Origin: Apteryx mantelli
Lineage: Eukaryota; Chordata; Aves; Apterygiformes; Apterygidae
Direction: 5' to 3'
NCBI RefSeq assembly: GCF_036417845.1
Contig: NC_089982.1
Coordinates: 44,541,684-44,605,683 of the forward strand
Length of the DNA: 64,000 nucleotides
The notes beneath the pieces were generated by a model. The model was not told the DNA's origin. It saw only the letters and a list, made by a program, of their open reading frames with translations, and searched no databases. This document shows, piece after piece, positions 12,081 through 25,917 of this stretch. A program made the translations under genes and the position numbers. Numbering within the stretch: position 1 is the first letter of the stretch; each line of letters opens with the position of its first letter.

Positions 12081-15000
12081 ATATTACTGGATTTATATGA
12101 GCAACTATAGCACACAGTGAAGGATGGCTGACTTTCTTCAGTCCCTGGTGGAAATGGGCAAGGATGTTCTGCCATGACTTTGCTCCTTTCTCATTGAAGA
12201 GCTTTTTTTTTTTCAACAAGATGTCTATGCTGCAGTTAGTGCTAGCTTTAAACTATCTAGCTCAATTACTGTTAGTGTAATTCTGGCCACACGGAGCTCA
12301 GCATGGTTGGTATTGATTGGTCAGTTTGATGGCAAACTGAGTTTTGTGCTGTCCCTGCCACACTTTGTGTGGTGAACCAGTCGCACCAGGATCAATGACT
12401 GTAATACAAATGTACTTCTAAGGCTTCTGTTTGTGCTGTGCAGCAAGAATCTCTGCTATTATTATTCTTATATCTGTGAGGAGGGAGGAAAAAAGGGGTG
12501 ATATGTTTTCGGTACATTTTGGTTTCTAGTTTTAGATCTTTATTCTGTATTCAAGTAGGTATCTAGCTTAGGGTATAACAAAAGTTGCTGTGCTGTGTCT
12601 CAAACCTAACAAGGCTAAGACGATATTTGATTTTTTGATTACTTTTTAGTTTCTTGCTTTCTGGAGGAGGCTTTCATTTGTGTATGAATATTGTGAACTA
12701 GCTGTCTGTGACAAAGTGAAGGTGGGATCATACCTTTGCACATACTTTGTTGCTTTTGTAATAACTTTCAATATGAGTCATGATCAGGGAATATGCGGAA
12801 GAAAAAAGCAGTCGAAGCATTAAAGAATTACTGGGTTACAAGTTCTCAGTATTTTGCTATGCTCCTCATAACCTCACTGCATTCCCCCCAGGCTGGTCGC
12901 TGGAGGACACTTACTGGGCTGATGGGTTCTTATGATCCCTGTAGCCTAGCTGCAGTGTACGCTGCTCTGTCCTGTAGAAATGCAGTAAGGTGCTGGGTGC
13001 ATGCAAGTGGTCAAGAACTTGATTAAAATGATCATTACACTGTTGGGAACAGAATGCCCTTGTGTTATTAACCAGCAAGCCTGAAATTGCCCTTACTACA
13101 AACAAGGTTAAAGAAAAGGCAGAGAAGAATGCTTATTTAAAAAAAATCAAACTAGATCGTACAGCCATGAAGGTTTTAGAAAAGACACAGCAAACAGAAA
13201 TGCAAGAACCTCCTGTCTAACATGTTTATGCTAAAATCAAGTGAACTGTTTTTGTTCTTACATCCAGCTGATACACTGCAGACCTAATCTAGGTGTTGGT
13301 CCAAATACTCCTTTGCTTCTCTAGAACTAGTGCTCTGTCCACAGGAGACATTCTTGCGTGGACAATCCTGTTCAATCCTATTCTAGGAATGTTACAGTCT
13401 GATTCAGATCTGCTCTCTCAAAGATTTGTAACTGATTCAGGATGTAGCTTTAGAATTACTGACTGCCTTAGACTTCTTGGAACACTTACATGCCATTTTT
13501 ATAGTGTGCTAGATTGTTAGCAAATTTTTAAGCTATTAAATAATTTTCCCCACCTGCAAAGGCTACGTACGAGTCACAGTGTAAAACTTCCTGATGAACT
13601 GGCTGCTATGTTTCATATCAACAGTAAACTGACAACCATATAAATGCGTAAGTAGAATTACTGCATTACTGTAGATTGGGAACAGACAGAACTGTAATCA
13701 GCCACTTTGGGGTGATAATGGGTTAGAGTGACTGAATTCCAATTTTATTCTTCAGGAACATTGTGACAAATATTTAGAGCTTTCAAAACACAAATATCTG
13801 AGGCAAGTTGCAGGGCCCAAACTATTTTTTTCCTTTTAAACATGCAAAGACATGAATACAGTAAAAGATAGTCAACATTAAACATTCATAAAACTTTACT
13901 TAGTCTCCATTACCATACCTCATTACCATGGTATCTGAAAGAAGCTGAACGTCTGGAGACTAGATGCTTGGCATGTGTACTATTTAAACAAAAAAATACG
14001 ATAGTGGATAGGAGGAGCTGGAAGAGCTAAGGAGAGTCAAAGACACCTTTGTAGGTGGACTGTGCAGAGGGCAGGTTTGTTGTGGGCATTGTGAGAAGAC
14101 TACATGAGTCACGTCAGGTCTACAATTCCTGGTTTCTGTCTTTTGTTTGTATTTGTGTTTTATACTTCCAGAAAAGCATTTCAGCTTCTCTCTCACTCTG
14201 AAATCCTATGAGGCAGACAAAGTTAGTCAACAAACTTCATGAACAGGAAGGAAGCCACAGCACTGTGCTATTTTATCTTGTGAGGTCCTGCACTCAAATG
14301 AGCCGTTCTAGAGGCAAACATCCTTGGCCAAGGCCTGTACATGAGCGTCTATCCCCCCCAAAGTAGCAGGCTGGAAGCTCTGGCACTCTTCACCTTTTCA
14401 CGCAAAATATACCTTTAGAACATACCATTATGCACCTCCCTTAGTCTTTGGCCTTTCAACCAGCTGAGAAGTATTTGTGTCCACTAATTCTCTTTTGGTG
14501 CAACTGCACCACAATTAAATGAAAATTCAGGAAATTCTACAGGTCTTAACAAACAGCTGATGTCTCATTCTACGAGCAGTTACTGCAAGGCTCCTGTGTG
14601 TTTACAGAAGGACAAGTCTTTACAAACCAGTTGTGCTTTTGTGGTAGCTAAAGAATGAGAAATGTATAGCAGCAGCAAGCATGTCTGTACTGTGGTTCAT
14701 GTGCGCTTTATGGTGAGTCCTGAAGTTCCTGTTTTGTCCAAATCCAGGAATCTGTTGAAATGCACCACAGTCCCTTCACCTAGATCTCCTCTGCAATGAA
14801 ACTTGGTCAGCTTGGATTTTGTCCCAGAAGAGAGTCAGAATGTAGCTGTGCAACACTCCCAGGCTTAGGAGCAGGGGAACAGTAAAATGCTCCAGGATGC
14901 ATATGTGACACCTTTCCATATGTTTTTAGAGCAAATTCTACAAGAAGAATTTACTAGCTTGTTTAAATTCTAAAATAAGCCATTTTAGAGTTTTGAGTGC

Positions 15001-16196
15001 TGCAATAGTTTGATAGCTTGCCAAAAAAAATAAAACCATCTGATAGAGTTGTAATGTTAGTTCATAAAAGCATGCTCAGCTAGTTTCTTTAAAAAGATTT
15101 ACTTCCTTAAAATAGTATTTTCCTACTAAAACTGCCTGCTGGGCAGAGCTCTTTGACAGGCCAGTAGAATTATCAGCATGTTTAGTTTTCAAACAGCTCT
15201 GCCACACTTGCACAGTTCTGCTGTGCTATCAATAATATGAGTGATGAAATAGGTTTTGTACATGTTTGCATACTAAGATATAAAAATCAAAATATGTTAC
15301 AAAATTTGAAGTGCACTAACATTTCTATCCAAAAGTAGTCAAACCAGTATCCTTACCCCAGGGTAAAGCTCTTCCTTTGACTGAAGCATCCCTTTTTGGA
15401 ACATATCCTCAGATACAAGGAAAGTTGCATTTTAATTAGCACAAATTTAATTAATTAGTACAAATTATACCTATTGTGTGGTCTGAAAGCTACAGAAGCC
15501 CCCTTCATAGCTTCAGATATCTGTGATTTCAGGTACACTTAAGAAAGCATATAGGCAGAGGTTCAGATGTGATCAATGTACTATCATTTTCTTGTATAAC
15601 ATCTTAGAAGCAAAAAGCAAGAATTTCCAACAAAGCTTGATTCTGAAGGAAAATTTCCTACATGAAACCCTGACAAATTTTGAATTATATGGGGATGAAG
15701 GTAGGGGAATAAAGGGACAGGGACTGTGTAGACAAATAAACTGTCTTTAGATATTTAGCAATCGTCATTGCTTAATATAATAAGAAAAGTTCCCATAGAT
15801 TGCCACTAACCTCCACCCATGCTAGAAAGAAAAGAAAGAATCAGGGGAGTAATCCTTCCTTCTCCTTTTTCCTTGTCAAAATTCATATCAGAAGTTGTTC
15901 GTGGTTGCCTAATTTACTGAGTGTCTGACTTGCTGTGTTATTCCTGTCATTGTATTACTTTTGCTACCATAGTTTTTCTCTACAAATTGGGGAGTATAGA
16001 CAAAAAACCCTTTTACTTATTCAAAATAAGATTAAGAAGGTGAGATGAATTTATGGAGTATTTATGGCACTACTTTGTATTTCTTTTATAAAGCTTGGGA
16101 CTTGGCTTTCAAGTTGATAAAGACACTGAGACACAAGATGAATCCTCTGAGGCTTCTGGCACTACAAGGCTATATAATCGCTTTGGGATTGCCAAT

Positions 16197-16239
16197 TTTT
16201 TTTTTTATTATTTTATTTATTTATTTTTTTTTTTTTTTG
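16197..16239. repeat. T-rich simple repeat
   Basis: About 43 nt of T runs broken by A, probably a decayed poly-A tail seen from the other strand or a microsatellite. No gene. Confidence 0.8.
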
Positions 16240-18328
16240 TAGCTTTGTGTCACTTTCACTCCCACACATCTGGCAACAGCCCTCTCTGCACTGGCTTAGT
16301 TTAAAAACTTATCTCATAGATCATTACTAGCAATCAATTCCAGTCTTTGTACTTACTTATATTGTCCCACAGCCTGGAGTCACTGATTTTGTGGAACTAG
16401 GAATTTGGTCTATAAAATATCTACTCACAAAAAACAGAAAATATCCCCCCAAACGGACCCTCTAGCTCTTTGTTTGTGAAGTTGGCTCTGAAAATGTAAA
16501 TCACATCAAACTGATTCTGCGGGCCAAAGAAAACAGGCAGCTGGATTCCATCCCCTTTAGCTAGGCACCAGCCCTTAAATATCTCTTGAATATACACTTT
16601 TATATGAGCTACAGTCAAACTCATTTTCAATTATTATTTTCCCACATGTCCCAGAAATTCAGACACCAACTCTGCATATGGATGTGACTAGGGCTCTGAC
16701 AATGGATAAATATGCCAAAAATCTGTTAGCAAGCACCACTCCAAACTGCTAATGCATTTCTACCAGCATTCTTCTCTAAAGTCACACCTCCACTAAAAAA
16801 AGGGTGTATTTTTCATCTATGTCACAGTCCTTAAATATAGATGAGGCAGCTGCGGTCAAAAAACTTGTCAGGAAATGCTCTGAGCTAGGTGTTTTCCTGT
16901 GTGCTAGTTCACATTAGTTGGTGAGCATTTTTCTGCAGTTGCAGATACAATTGGAAGCATTTTTATTAATAGTATTTATTGTGCTGGTTTCTTTTTAGAT
17001 GACAGTGATGTGGAGCATGAAAGCCGACTCGCCTCATACATTGAGGACTGCAGCTTAAAATGAAAAAGCCTGGAAAGTGAAGAATAGGTAAGACAAAGGA
17101 GGGAGATAATGACTAGCATAGATTCAGTTCTCTCTGCAAGATAAATTAAATGATTTGCTGGACAGGAAACAAAGGGACAATTCCCAGGACTAAACCACAC
17201 ATCTCCAGTCTTGTGACCTATCTCCTAGAATACCCTAAAGGAGCACCTGTTGCTGGGCAGCAGAGACATTCCCTAGTTGTGGGGAAAAATGGTATGGAGA
17301 AGCTCGAGATGCAGTGTACTCTACTAACCCTCCATTCCTGGTCATCAGATTTCAAAAGAGAAATTGGCAACTGACAGGTAATAAAAACAGAATATTCTCC
17401 AAGAGTTCCAACAATCCTTCATGAATACTTTATCCCAGCAAAAAACATAGCAGAGTGAAAAATCAGGATATAACTAACTTGAAATGCTTTCCCTTTCTAT
17501 TTTCATAGGACAGATTAACAATGTTTTGACCCTAGGTAGTGCTACATAACATGAAACATGGTAGTTTTAACCAAAATACCAGGTTTCCCAGATGATGATC
17601 CAAGAACAAGCTGTAACTTATTTTTTGTCCTTTTTATTTTCACTTTCCCAAGCGAATAGCACTTCTGAGTGCTTGGAAGTGTTTATTAATCAGTCCTGAT
17701 ACATATCCACATACGCTGCCACCTTAAATGAGGTTAGCTGGTTATAGCTGCTGTGGGAATCTTAATTCACTTTCATTGACTTGGGGGGAGATAAGTCAGA
17801 AACAGTACTGTTTTAATTGTTTGCATTTACTTGGCAAATACTCATGTCAATTTAAAAGTTCCCATGGGAGGTGTCAAGAGGTCACTGACATTTTCCTGGG
17901 CAAGAAAGGGAGAATGGTTGAAACCTTGGCCTCGCTGCTTTCTTTAGCGTTTTTCTTCATTTGATTAGTGCTGTACTAGGCGCTTTTCCCCACGGCTGCC
18001 ATTAGAAGAGGGAATGAGAGAATGTAAAAATGTTAGTAAGAAATGTGGGCAAGAGACACAAAAAGGGCTTCCCTGCTGTTTTATTTGACTAATTCTAGGC
18101 CTGGGTAACAGTAAACTTTGTCACAGAACGTGTGCGTGTTAGAGATATATTCTATACCCCTTAAAACTCCCAAATGCTTTCAGCAGATTTTTCCAGTTCA
18201 TTCTATTATTCTACAGTGTCTTCTGTCCAAGGATCACAAAGCCTGCTGACCTCTCTGTTATCAAATGGCAAGGAAATACAGTTCCCTTAGGCTCAAAAAC
18301 CATCAGGATTTGATTTCCAGAAATGAGG

Positions 18329-18367
18329 CACCTACAATTTCCATTAATATCAATGAAATTGTAGGTG
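18329..18367. repeat. Near-perfect inverted repeat (hairpin)
   Basis: The arms CACCTACAATTTC (18329-18341) and GAAATTGTAGGTG (18355-18367) are perfect reverse complements, 13 bp. With one bulged base the stem extends 3 bp and leaves a loop of about 6 nt. The stem is too short for a typical microRNA precursor. The continuing text (GGTGAGCAGTA) suggests a fossil copy of an old amniote repeat with a palindromic core. Confidence 0.7.
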
Positions 18368-21300
18368 AGCAGTATATTTTTCAGACACCACTAAGACAGA
18401 CTACAGAAATTCAAAAGAAAAAAAAAAAAAAGACACCCAGCATCTTATAGGCCTTGTACCCAAGGCTTCCAGATTTAAGCTGAAAATACCTGAGTTGAAG
18501 TATCAAATACAGCTCTGTTAAAGCTAGTGACTATAGGAAGGGATCCAACCTGTTTCATACCACAGATTAGTGCAGTCCCCCCAGAAAGACCCCACGCTTT
18601 ATCATATGACAGAACAGCAATTTCTCAATTTCTAGATTTTAAAATTGTTTCAGTAACATTAATCCAAAGAAATAGACAACATTTCTCACAATTTTAGCTG
18701 CTGAGAGACAGAATAAAACATCGCTGGAGAGTTTTGCCAGCAAGTGAAAACAAAAATAGTGTTAAGTAAGTACATGACCCCATCCTTTTGATGGAGATTA
18801 CTATCACGTGGCAGAACAAGCAGAATGAAAGATGTGCTTATATCCTCACCAACTGCAGTCCAAAGTCACATGACTTGGCTCCAACTGACCTTCGCAGCAG
18901 TTTAATCAAGGGTGCTATGCTTTGTACTGAAGCATGAGTTTGGGCACACATTTCAGTCTGCTGGACTTAATAACCTTAAGCAAATGAAAAGAATAGACAG
19001 CTGAGAGCAGTTGCCTCTCAAAAGATCACAATGCGATTTGATAGAACTTAACCTGTCCAATCTCTGAAGCTTGCTTTAGAAGTTTTACTGTGCTTGGGGG
19101 TTAGGGAGGGCTTATCACTGTGTGCACTCATGCTCCACTATTGTATGTATGCCTAAATATTGATATTAATGGTGGAAAATCCTTCCATTACCAATCTAAG
19201 CAGACTAGTTACTGGTAGTATCCCTGCATGGTTAACAGAGGCCATGGGCCAGGATTGAAATGTGCTCCCTTCCCAACTGGCAATACTTAACCCCGTCGTC
19301 TCTTAGAGTCAGAATTTGCTGGAGTTTCCTTCTGGACAAACAAGTTTGCCCAACGTAGAGAAAGCAATAGTGGCCATCTGAGGAAAGGAGGCACTACAGA
19401 TATAGTGAATTAAGTTATTCAGGGCACTGAGATCATTAACTGACATTAAAGTTCATGGTGGAACAGGGTACTATTCCATGCAATCAGTAGGTTGTTTAAC
19501 AGCTGAAAAAATACCATATTATTTGTAGCTAAGACTCACATCAGAGATGTTTTATTGCTGTGGAAAGAATTCTTCACATATGTTTACTAACAATTTAGAA
19601 GGTCAATGTTTTACCAAGCCTTCAAAACTATTGAGCATGAAATACTAAAAAATACTAACATTTCTTATAATTAAAAAGGCAAAAAGTATGTCAAGTGTGA
19701 GTCCAAATCTGTGCTATTGAGAAGCTCAGCTGCCATGATAATTTTCCCCTTTTGACTTTCTCTGACACAGTCTGAAAAAAAAGGCTGTAAAATACTCTAA
19801 ACTGCCATTTAAGTTATCAAAATTAATGCCAGTGGGAAAGGATTAACCAATCTACAATAATGGCAAACTATATGCAATTTCTTATCGTCTTTTAGGCATC
19901 TTTATCAAGAGTTATTATGGCTTAATACAAAGGAAGAAATAGAGTTTATAGAAAATACACTAGCTACACTAGTTTATAAAAAGGAGGCTATCTGACCTAT
20001 CTTTAGCAGTGGTCTTATTAGTCTGGATCCACAACAGAGAGAGCTCTAGCTAATCATTAATAGTGTCTCAAGTTTTCTGTCTTTTCGATACCCCACCAAA
20101 TCAGTCAGTTCTTCAGAAAAAGGGTAGGCTACATACATTACTTTTTCAAAACTACTCTGATAACATCTAAAATAGGTGTAGCAGCAATAAAACAAACAGC
20201 AAGGAGATCTCTTGACTGCTGATGGGGAAATTGACAGAAGGAAGAAAAAACATCCCTAAAGTAAGCCAGCTTGAGATTTAATGTTTTATTAAGACAGAGA
20301 GAGAATCACAGAGTTTTTGCCTAAAATCTAATCAAGGGAAATTGATAGTTGATATCCTATATTCAGGATACAGCAAAAATGCGTACTTCATCCCTTTCTG
20401 TAGAGAAAAGATTACCATCAGGACTGTCTGTAGGATACAGCAAGAATTAGGATATGTCAAGGATTTGATTACGGTTCCATTATACTCCAAGCACATCTGC
20501 ATCAGCTTGAGCCACAGTGCTATTTAAAGCCAAACTTTAATTTCTCCTGGCTGACTACAGTCCCTAAGGGAATGTTCATCAGCCAAGCATAAGTGACTCA
20601 TACAGCGCTCCAGCCTCACACTTGATAAAGGCAACCTCAGGGGTGACACAGAAAAGAACTGTCATAGCCATTCTGAAACTAAGCAACTACTTCTTCTGCT
20701 AGAGTTTTCCAACTGGGCCAGCCACCTCTTTTGGGCCTTTGCTGTGCAGCTAACATGAAAAAAATCCCCAACAATCAAGTCTTTGGCCCTGTGAGTTTTT
20801 AACTGTAAAGTTAAAAAGAAAGTTAATGGAATTAGTGATTTAACTAAATCACATCTTGGTTTGAAAATGTCTTGGAAATAAAACCTTGGAAGAGTGAGCC
20901 AGATCAGAGGTGCTCAAGACAAGCAGTTTAGCAGTAGCTGAACTCTTACTTATGTATATCCCAAGCAAGTACAAATTAATATTATCCATATGCAAGTAAT
21001 TCAATTAAGGCTGTAGTTGCTGAAGAAGTGTTTTTAAGACTCTTGCACAAGCCAGCCATTCAAAGTGATGCTATTTGAAGTGATACTCATCATCTCAACT
21101 AGAAAGCAGATTAACCTGGAAATGCATTTGAAGTGTGTATTGCATTAAAACACAAATTTAATTTAAAGGAAGAAGCTCTTTATAGTTTTTAAAAGCAGTA
21201 TTTGCACTCTAGAAATTGTTCTATCTAGACTGCTATGATAAAAATAGCAAAACCAAGCATTCTAGAAATTTTATACTAAATTTTAGTCTATATGGCTTTC

Positions 21301-21373
21301 CATTTTTTCCTCATGAATGAAAATGGAAAACACCAAGAGCTAAGGTGAGACCTGAGAAAGCACAGGATTATTT

Positions 21374-21386
21374 GGGGGGGGGGGGG
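21374..21386. repeat. Poly-G run (13 G)
   Basis: Mononucleotide run, likely to vary in length and to be a sequencing error hotspot. Confidence 0.95.
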
Positions 21387-22899
21387 ATTTAAAAGGATTG
21401 AAAATCAAATTTCTATATTTGTGTTCACTTTATCACCAGTAGCAAATTAAGACTAGCCTGGCTTTACTAGAGCTTTGATCAGGTGCTTTTAGGGGAGAAA
21501 AAAGGTCAATCAGTAATTTAGTTAGAGCACACTTCTACTCCATCTGGTCGGAGGAAAGATTGTTACCAAATCCAACCATACGCAACCATCGCAACCATTT
21601 TGTTCTGTTCATATTAGCATCTGGTCATTTGGGGAAACTGGACATGCCATGCCATTTTCCCCATTCTCTCCCCCAAGAAAAGGAGTGCAAGGATTTCATT
21701 ACTAATACAAGCTCTCTATCTAGAGGCTTTTGCTGCTCAGCTGGATAATTTCTTCCTCTATCTCTAAGCAGTATTGCTGTGTTTCTGATTTGTCAATATG
21801 TGATTTGTCAATAAAACTTTTCTTTTTTTTTTTAAATAGATTTGTGTTTATGCTTAGTGTTTTCAGAACATAGCCTATACAGGGAAATACTTGTAAAATA
21901 ATTTACAGGAACTTAAGAATTTGCACACTGAATCAGACTCACCATCTACCAACTTCAGTACCCTCCCTGCCTGGAGCACCAGGTAGCCCCACATCCTTCC
22001 AAGAAAAGTGCAACCTTCCCACCCTCCTGCTTCTAATCCCCCTGTATATTCCTCAGGGATAATTTGTTTTCTGTGATGGTGATTTCCTTGCTGCCCTTCA
22101 ATAGCCAGAACCTGATACAAAGCAATGGAAGCATGCGGGTTTATACCCACTCCACCTTCATGATACTGGGCAACACGGTGATTTCTGCACACCCCCAGAG
22201 GGGCACTGTGCACACCTATCCCCACTGCCACTATTATGCTGCCACCTGGCCCCACTGTGGGCTGGCACCAAATCCGACAGCTGCAGGTGGGTGGTCCCAT
22301 CTGGCACACAGACCCCAGAGACCAGTTCCCACTGGGGAACTGCAGGGCAGAGATGGAGCTGGTCTCCTATGAGGGAAAACTGATGTAAATGCTGCGAAGA
22401 AATGAGAGGTGTTAGACCTGCAGATGTTCTGGGGAGAAGGCAGTGATTTTTGAGAGAGATCAGAAGAGGTACGTACAAACTGCATGTATGCGATCTCCAG
22501 AACAAAATACAGATTTCTCTTGCCTCAGAAAAGGAAATGAATGCAAAATTCTACATCTTGCATATTATGGTGTGACAAAAGTCCAACTGTACAACAGTTT
22601 TTAAGGCCTATAAAATGTATAATCCCTGTGAAATAATAAAATGAGGCTAGTTATACTTTGCTATGGCAAACTAAGGTGAGATCCACAAAAAGAAGGGGGT
22701 GCCTAAAGTGAGACTGCTTACAAATTCAGGCATCTAATTACAATATTATGAATCTTAACTCTTCACATCTGGCTGCCTAAAGGGGAAAGGAGCTTAAGTG
22801 TTCATCCGAAAAATTTCCCTATTCATTTGAAGTTCAACTTTTTGCATACTCTGGACTTTACCTTATGGAAGTGATGATACCTCCAATCTTTCCTCTGCC

Positions 22900-23040
22900 G
22901 TTACATAGCTGATGCAGGCCTCACGTCCAGAGCTCAGACTCAGGAGGCTTTGTCAGACTCAGGAGTTCAAATCCACATCTCCTGCCTCTACAGCACAGCA
23001 TCTGAGAAAAAACACTTACTGCTCAGTGCTTGACCTAATC
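22900..23040 (+). repeat. Possible MIR-like (tRNA-derived) SINE fossil
   Basis: A box B-like element (AGTTCAAATCC, about 22968-22978) follows TAGCTGATGCAGG, a weak box A-like element near 22907. The order GACTC, GGAG, CAGACT, GTTCAAATCC, CTGCC resembles the head of MIR-type SINEs. The motif CAGACTCAGGAG occurs twice close together. It cannot fold as a real tRNA, so this is at best a decayed SINE. Confidence 0.35.
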
Positions 23041-25346
23041 CCCCAAATAGTCTAAAGTTAACACATGACAGAAGCAGTGGTATGAACTGGCACTCTAGTA
23101 TTTTTATAGCGAGATGGGACAACCCAGCTTATTTTTTTGTTTTCAGTACAATTACACAAGAGTTAGTACCTACAAATACTTCAGATACTTTACAGTAGAA
23201 CTTGCATCTACTACTGTGTTGAGCAACAGGAAAATTTCTGTATGTGGAATACTATGTTGAATAACAGCTTACAGACAGGACTTTCTCTTCTGTAATTCAT
23301 CTGCTTAATAGAGATCAGCAAATTTTAGATTTTGTTAAATTCTGCTCATTTCAATTAACTATGCTACACATAGGAATGCAGTGGAAACAAGTTATTTGTA
23401 CTCTAGCCCCACCATAGGGGCATACCTAGATTAGAAGCAAATTACAGCAGATGAGCAACTGAATTGATTTTTAATTCCTTAGAGGCACATTATTTAGTAT
23501 TGCAGATGAATGCATGTAGAAGTGCTTAAGTAGTATCTAAATTGGATATTTAGTGTCCTCACAAATCATTAGGCATGTTATACATTGTGCTTTGAGAGCA
23601 TAACTCCTTTAAGTGCAGAACATTTTTCTCTTTTAATCTTGACCTCTAACATTAATCCTCTGCTCATGGTATTTGTTTCTTTTTAAACATGAAGTAAACC
23701 TCATCCCAATATTTCAGTAACAGCCCTTTATAAAAGTCAATTAAATATCTCTCTCATTCAAGAATGAGAAGATAGCAAATAGTAAGAAAGGCTAAAAAGC
23801 TTGTTTGACATTAGCATGAACGTGGACCCAAAATAAAGCTTTCAACTAAAATTATACAATTTATTTGATGATCTTTTGATTGTAAGAAGGTCTGATACCA
23901 GGTTAGTGAAGTATTCTTCATCAAATGGAATATTCAGGACTTACTCTGTAATAAATGCACAATTTTAGAGGAACTTTTCTCCCATTTTTTAACCCTAATT
24001 CAAACATTTCGCTATGGTTTTTCATCCAGCATTTCGTAAATCTGCAAGATGTAGAGACAGAACCGTGCTCTGCATCCTCCCAGTTGTTGCTGCCCACTGG
24101 TCTTCCTTGCCATCTCAGTGCAGTTCTGTATAATGCCGACGGGTGAGGCTGCATCACAGGTATGGTGCTGTTTATCACCATAAAGATAGACTATAACAAA
24201 GGGTAGGTGGGTATGAGCTAAGCAGTACACAGCCGGGGAAGCACACTGAGAACCTAAGTTTAGTCATCAGTACTTAAAAAATTACTTAGATTCTAACTTT
24301 TCTTTGATCTAAATATATAGTCAAGCATATTACTTCAATATACAACAGAAAGCAGCTGTATTAAAAACATGTTTGAATGAACATACAGCATTCCTGCACA
24401 AATCATAGCAAAAGGGAGACACAGGTGCACTAAAAGCTGAAATATGAATTACTGATAAATGTTGTAGATGTCTACAAAAGCACACAGACTCTTGTCAAGA
24501 GTATTGTACATTTGAGCTTTGGTCAGCCATTCACTTATCAAAAACACCACAGAAATGGTAGTTATCTGTTTTGAGTTTGACTCAAGGTGCCTAACCAGGT
24601 AATATACTTCTCTGAAGTACCTTCTAGTAATAACTTCAAATACACTCTCAAAGTTAAGCAAACAGGAGAGTGAAAGCCTCTTCAGGCTCTTTTCTTTGAA
24701 ACTGATTTTAGGCACCAATCAGCTAATCAGCCAAAAATACTGTTCTATCAATATCTCAATTTGCCATTAGATTTACAACAGAAAATTCTTTATAGTGAAT
24801 GTAATATTATGAATGCAAGCCAAATACTTAACAACTAATTTCAATAATTTATTATTCTATACAGACCAATAAATTGTCCTGAAAAGTCACAGTCATTGAT
24901 GCCGTTACAGTGTACATTAATCAGGCTTTAATATTTGAGATAAGCATATTACTTTAGCAGACAAACTTATTTACTGTGTCAATTTTAAATTAGCTCTTGA
25001 GGGATTTGAAGGATACTCAGTATTGGTTGGCAGGTTTGAAGATTATTCTCCTCAAAGAGCTGTGCAGAATTTGCATATTTTTCAAATCATTAATTGGTAA
25101 AAAGCTTTACATCTGTAAAGCTTGAAGTCTGCAGATTATGTCCAGACATGTTCTCTTCCTACCAGAAGCAAGCCAGCAGACTGCATAAGAAATGAAGAAT
25201 GTCAATAACGATGTGATTTAAGTTTTAAAAGAATTAACGCTCGCCCCCCCTCCCCCCCAAAAAACCCTTCTTGACTTCAGAAAGACTCTATCACCTCAGG
25301 AAAATTAACAGTTGTAGAGCAGAAGTATAACAAAGTTCACCAGTTT

Positions 25347-25368
25347 TGTGTTTTTTTTTTTTTTTTTA
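25347..25368. repeat. Poly-T tract
   Basis: A run of about 18 T in an AT-rich stretch near the end of the intergenic region. Likely an old poly-A tail on the minus strand or a microsatellite. Confidence 0.8.
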
Positions 25369-25451
25369 ATTTCTATATAATTAATCCATACTCATTTAAA
25401 TCTAAAGGTTTGAGTCCCCCCCTTCACAAGTGTGGATGAGATGTGATTTGA

Positions 25452-25765
25452 AAAACAAAACTAAAAAAAGAAAATAATGCAGAATCATTCTTCATTAAAC
25501 TCTTTAGAGCGTATTTGCTAAATGTCATGGATGATGTGGCTCGTGAAGAACATTTCAGTGCTGAACAATCTTTTGCAACAGAAGTGGATGGAAAGAAGTC
25601 TAGTGAAGAGCAGCAAAAATTGAAGGAACTTAAAAAAGAAAAAGGCAAATAGAAGGAAAGGGAAAAGGAAGGGAAGCAGCATAGAGCAGAACTGGCACTG
25701 TTTCCAACAATGAACATACTTTCTCCTTAGATGAAGCAATAGATGCTGATCAAAGAAATAATGAT
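25452..25765 (+). pseudogene. Decayed coding-like fragment, unrecognised
   Basis: One frame is open from 25452 to a TAG at 25650-25652 (66 codons). It reads as plausible protein rich in Glu, Lys and Ser, for example MDDVAREEHFSAEQSF and SSEEQQKLKELKKEK. The same frame continues past the stop with KEREKEGKQHRAELALFPTMN until a second stop near 25733, after which similar-looking text appears in another frame. There is no start with upstream signals and no splice support. It may be a piece of a processed pseudogene or of an old element. I do not recognise the parent protein. It lies just beyond the NEK1 poly-A site, in the opposite orientation. Confidence 0.25.
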
Positions 25766-25917
25766 ATCCAAAATGTAGGCAATATATTAAAAGCATTTAC
25801 TAGTACTTGTTCTTTCAGAGTTCTCATTGCAGGTTCCCAGGATACAGCTGCAGTAGACTAGAATTTGGTCTACCTTCAAGAATCATATGTTAAAACACAA
25901 AGCAAAAAACCCAAAAC

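Larger units (their letters stand above)
8831..25450. other. Intergenic region between the SH3RF1 promoter and the NEK1 3' end
   Basis: About 16.6 kb of AT-rich DNA without a convincing gene. Open frames here are short (under 150 codons), start and stop without splice support and match no protein I know. The region holds simple repeats (T run near 9295, T-rich tract at 16197-16239, G run at 21374-21386), a few fossil repeats listed separately, and two AATAAA-like signals that I cannot tie to a transcript. It could contain enhancers for either gene; the sequence alone does not show them. Confidence 0.7.

Noticed and set aside
18329..18367. microRNA precursor
   Set aside because: The stem is only 13-16 bp with a tiny loop, too short for a Drosha substrate.
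21795..21820. Repeated GATTTGTCAATA followed by AATAAA as the 3' end of a plus-strand gene
   Set aside because: No coding exon upstream on the plus strand; probably a chance signal or an old retrocopy tail.
22907..22978. tRNA gene suggested by box A- and box B-like text
   Set aside because: The boxes are too far apart, box A is weak and no cloverleaf can be drawn; a SINE fossil is more likely.
25424..25796. Phe/Leu-rich ORFs of 92-97 codons on the minus strand
   Set aside because: They are the reverse of the Lys/Glu-rich plus-strand fragment; composition is typical of antisense reading.
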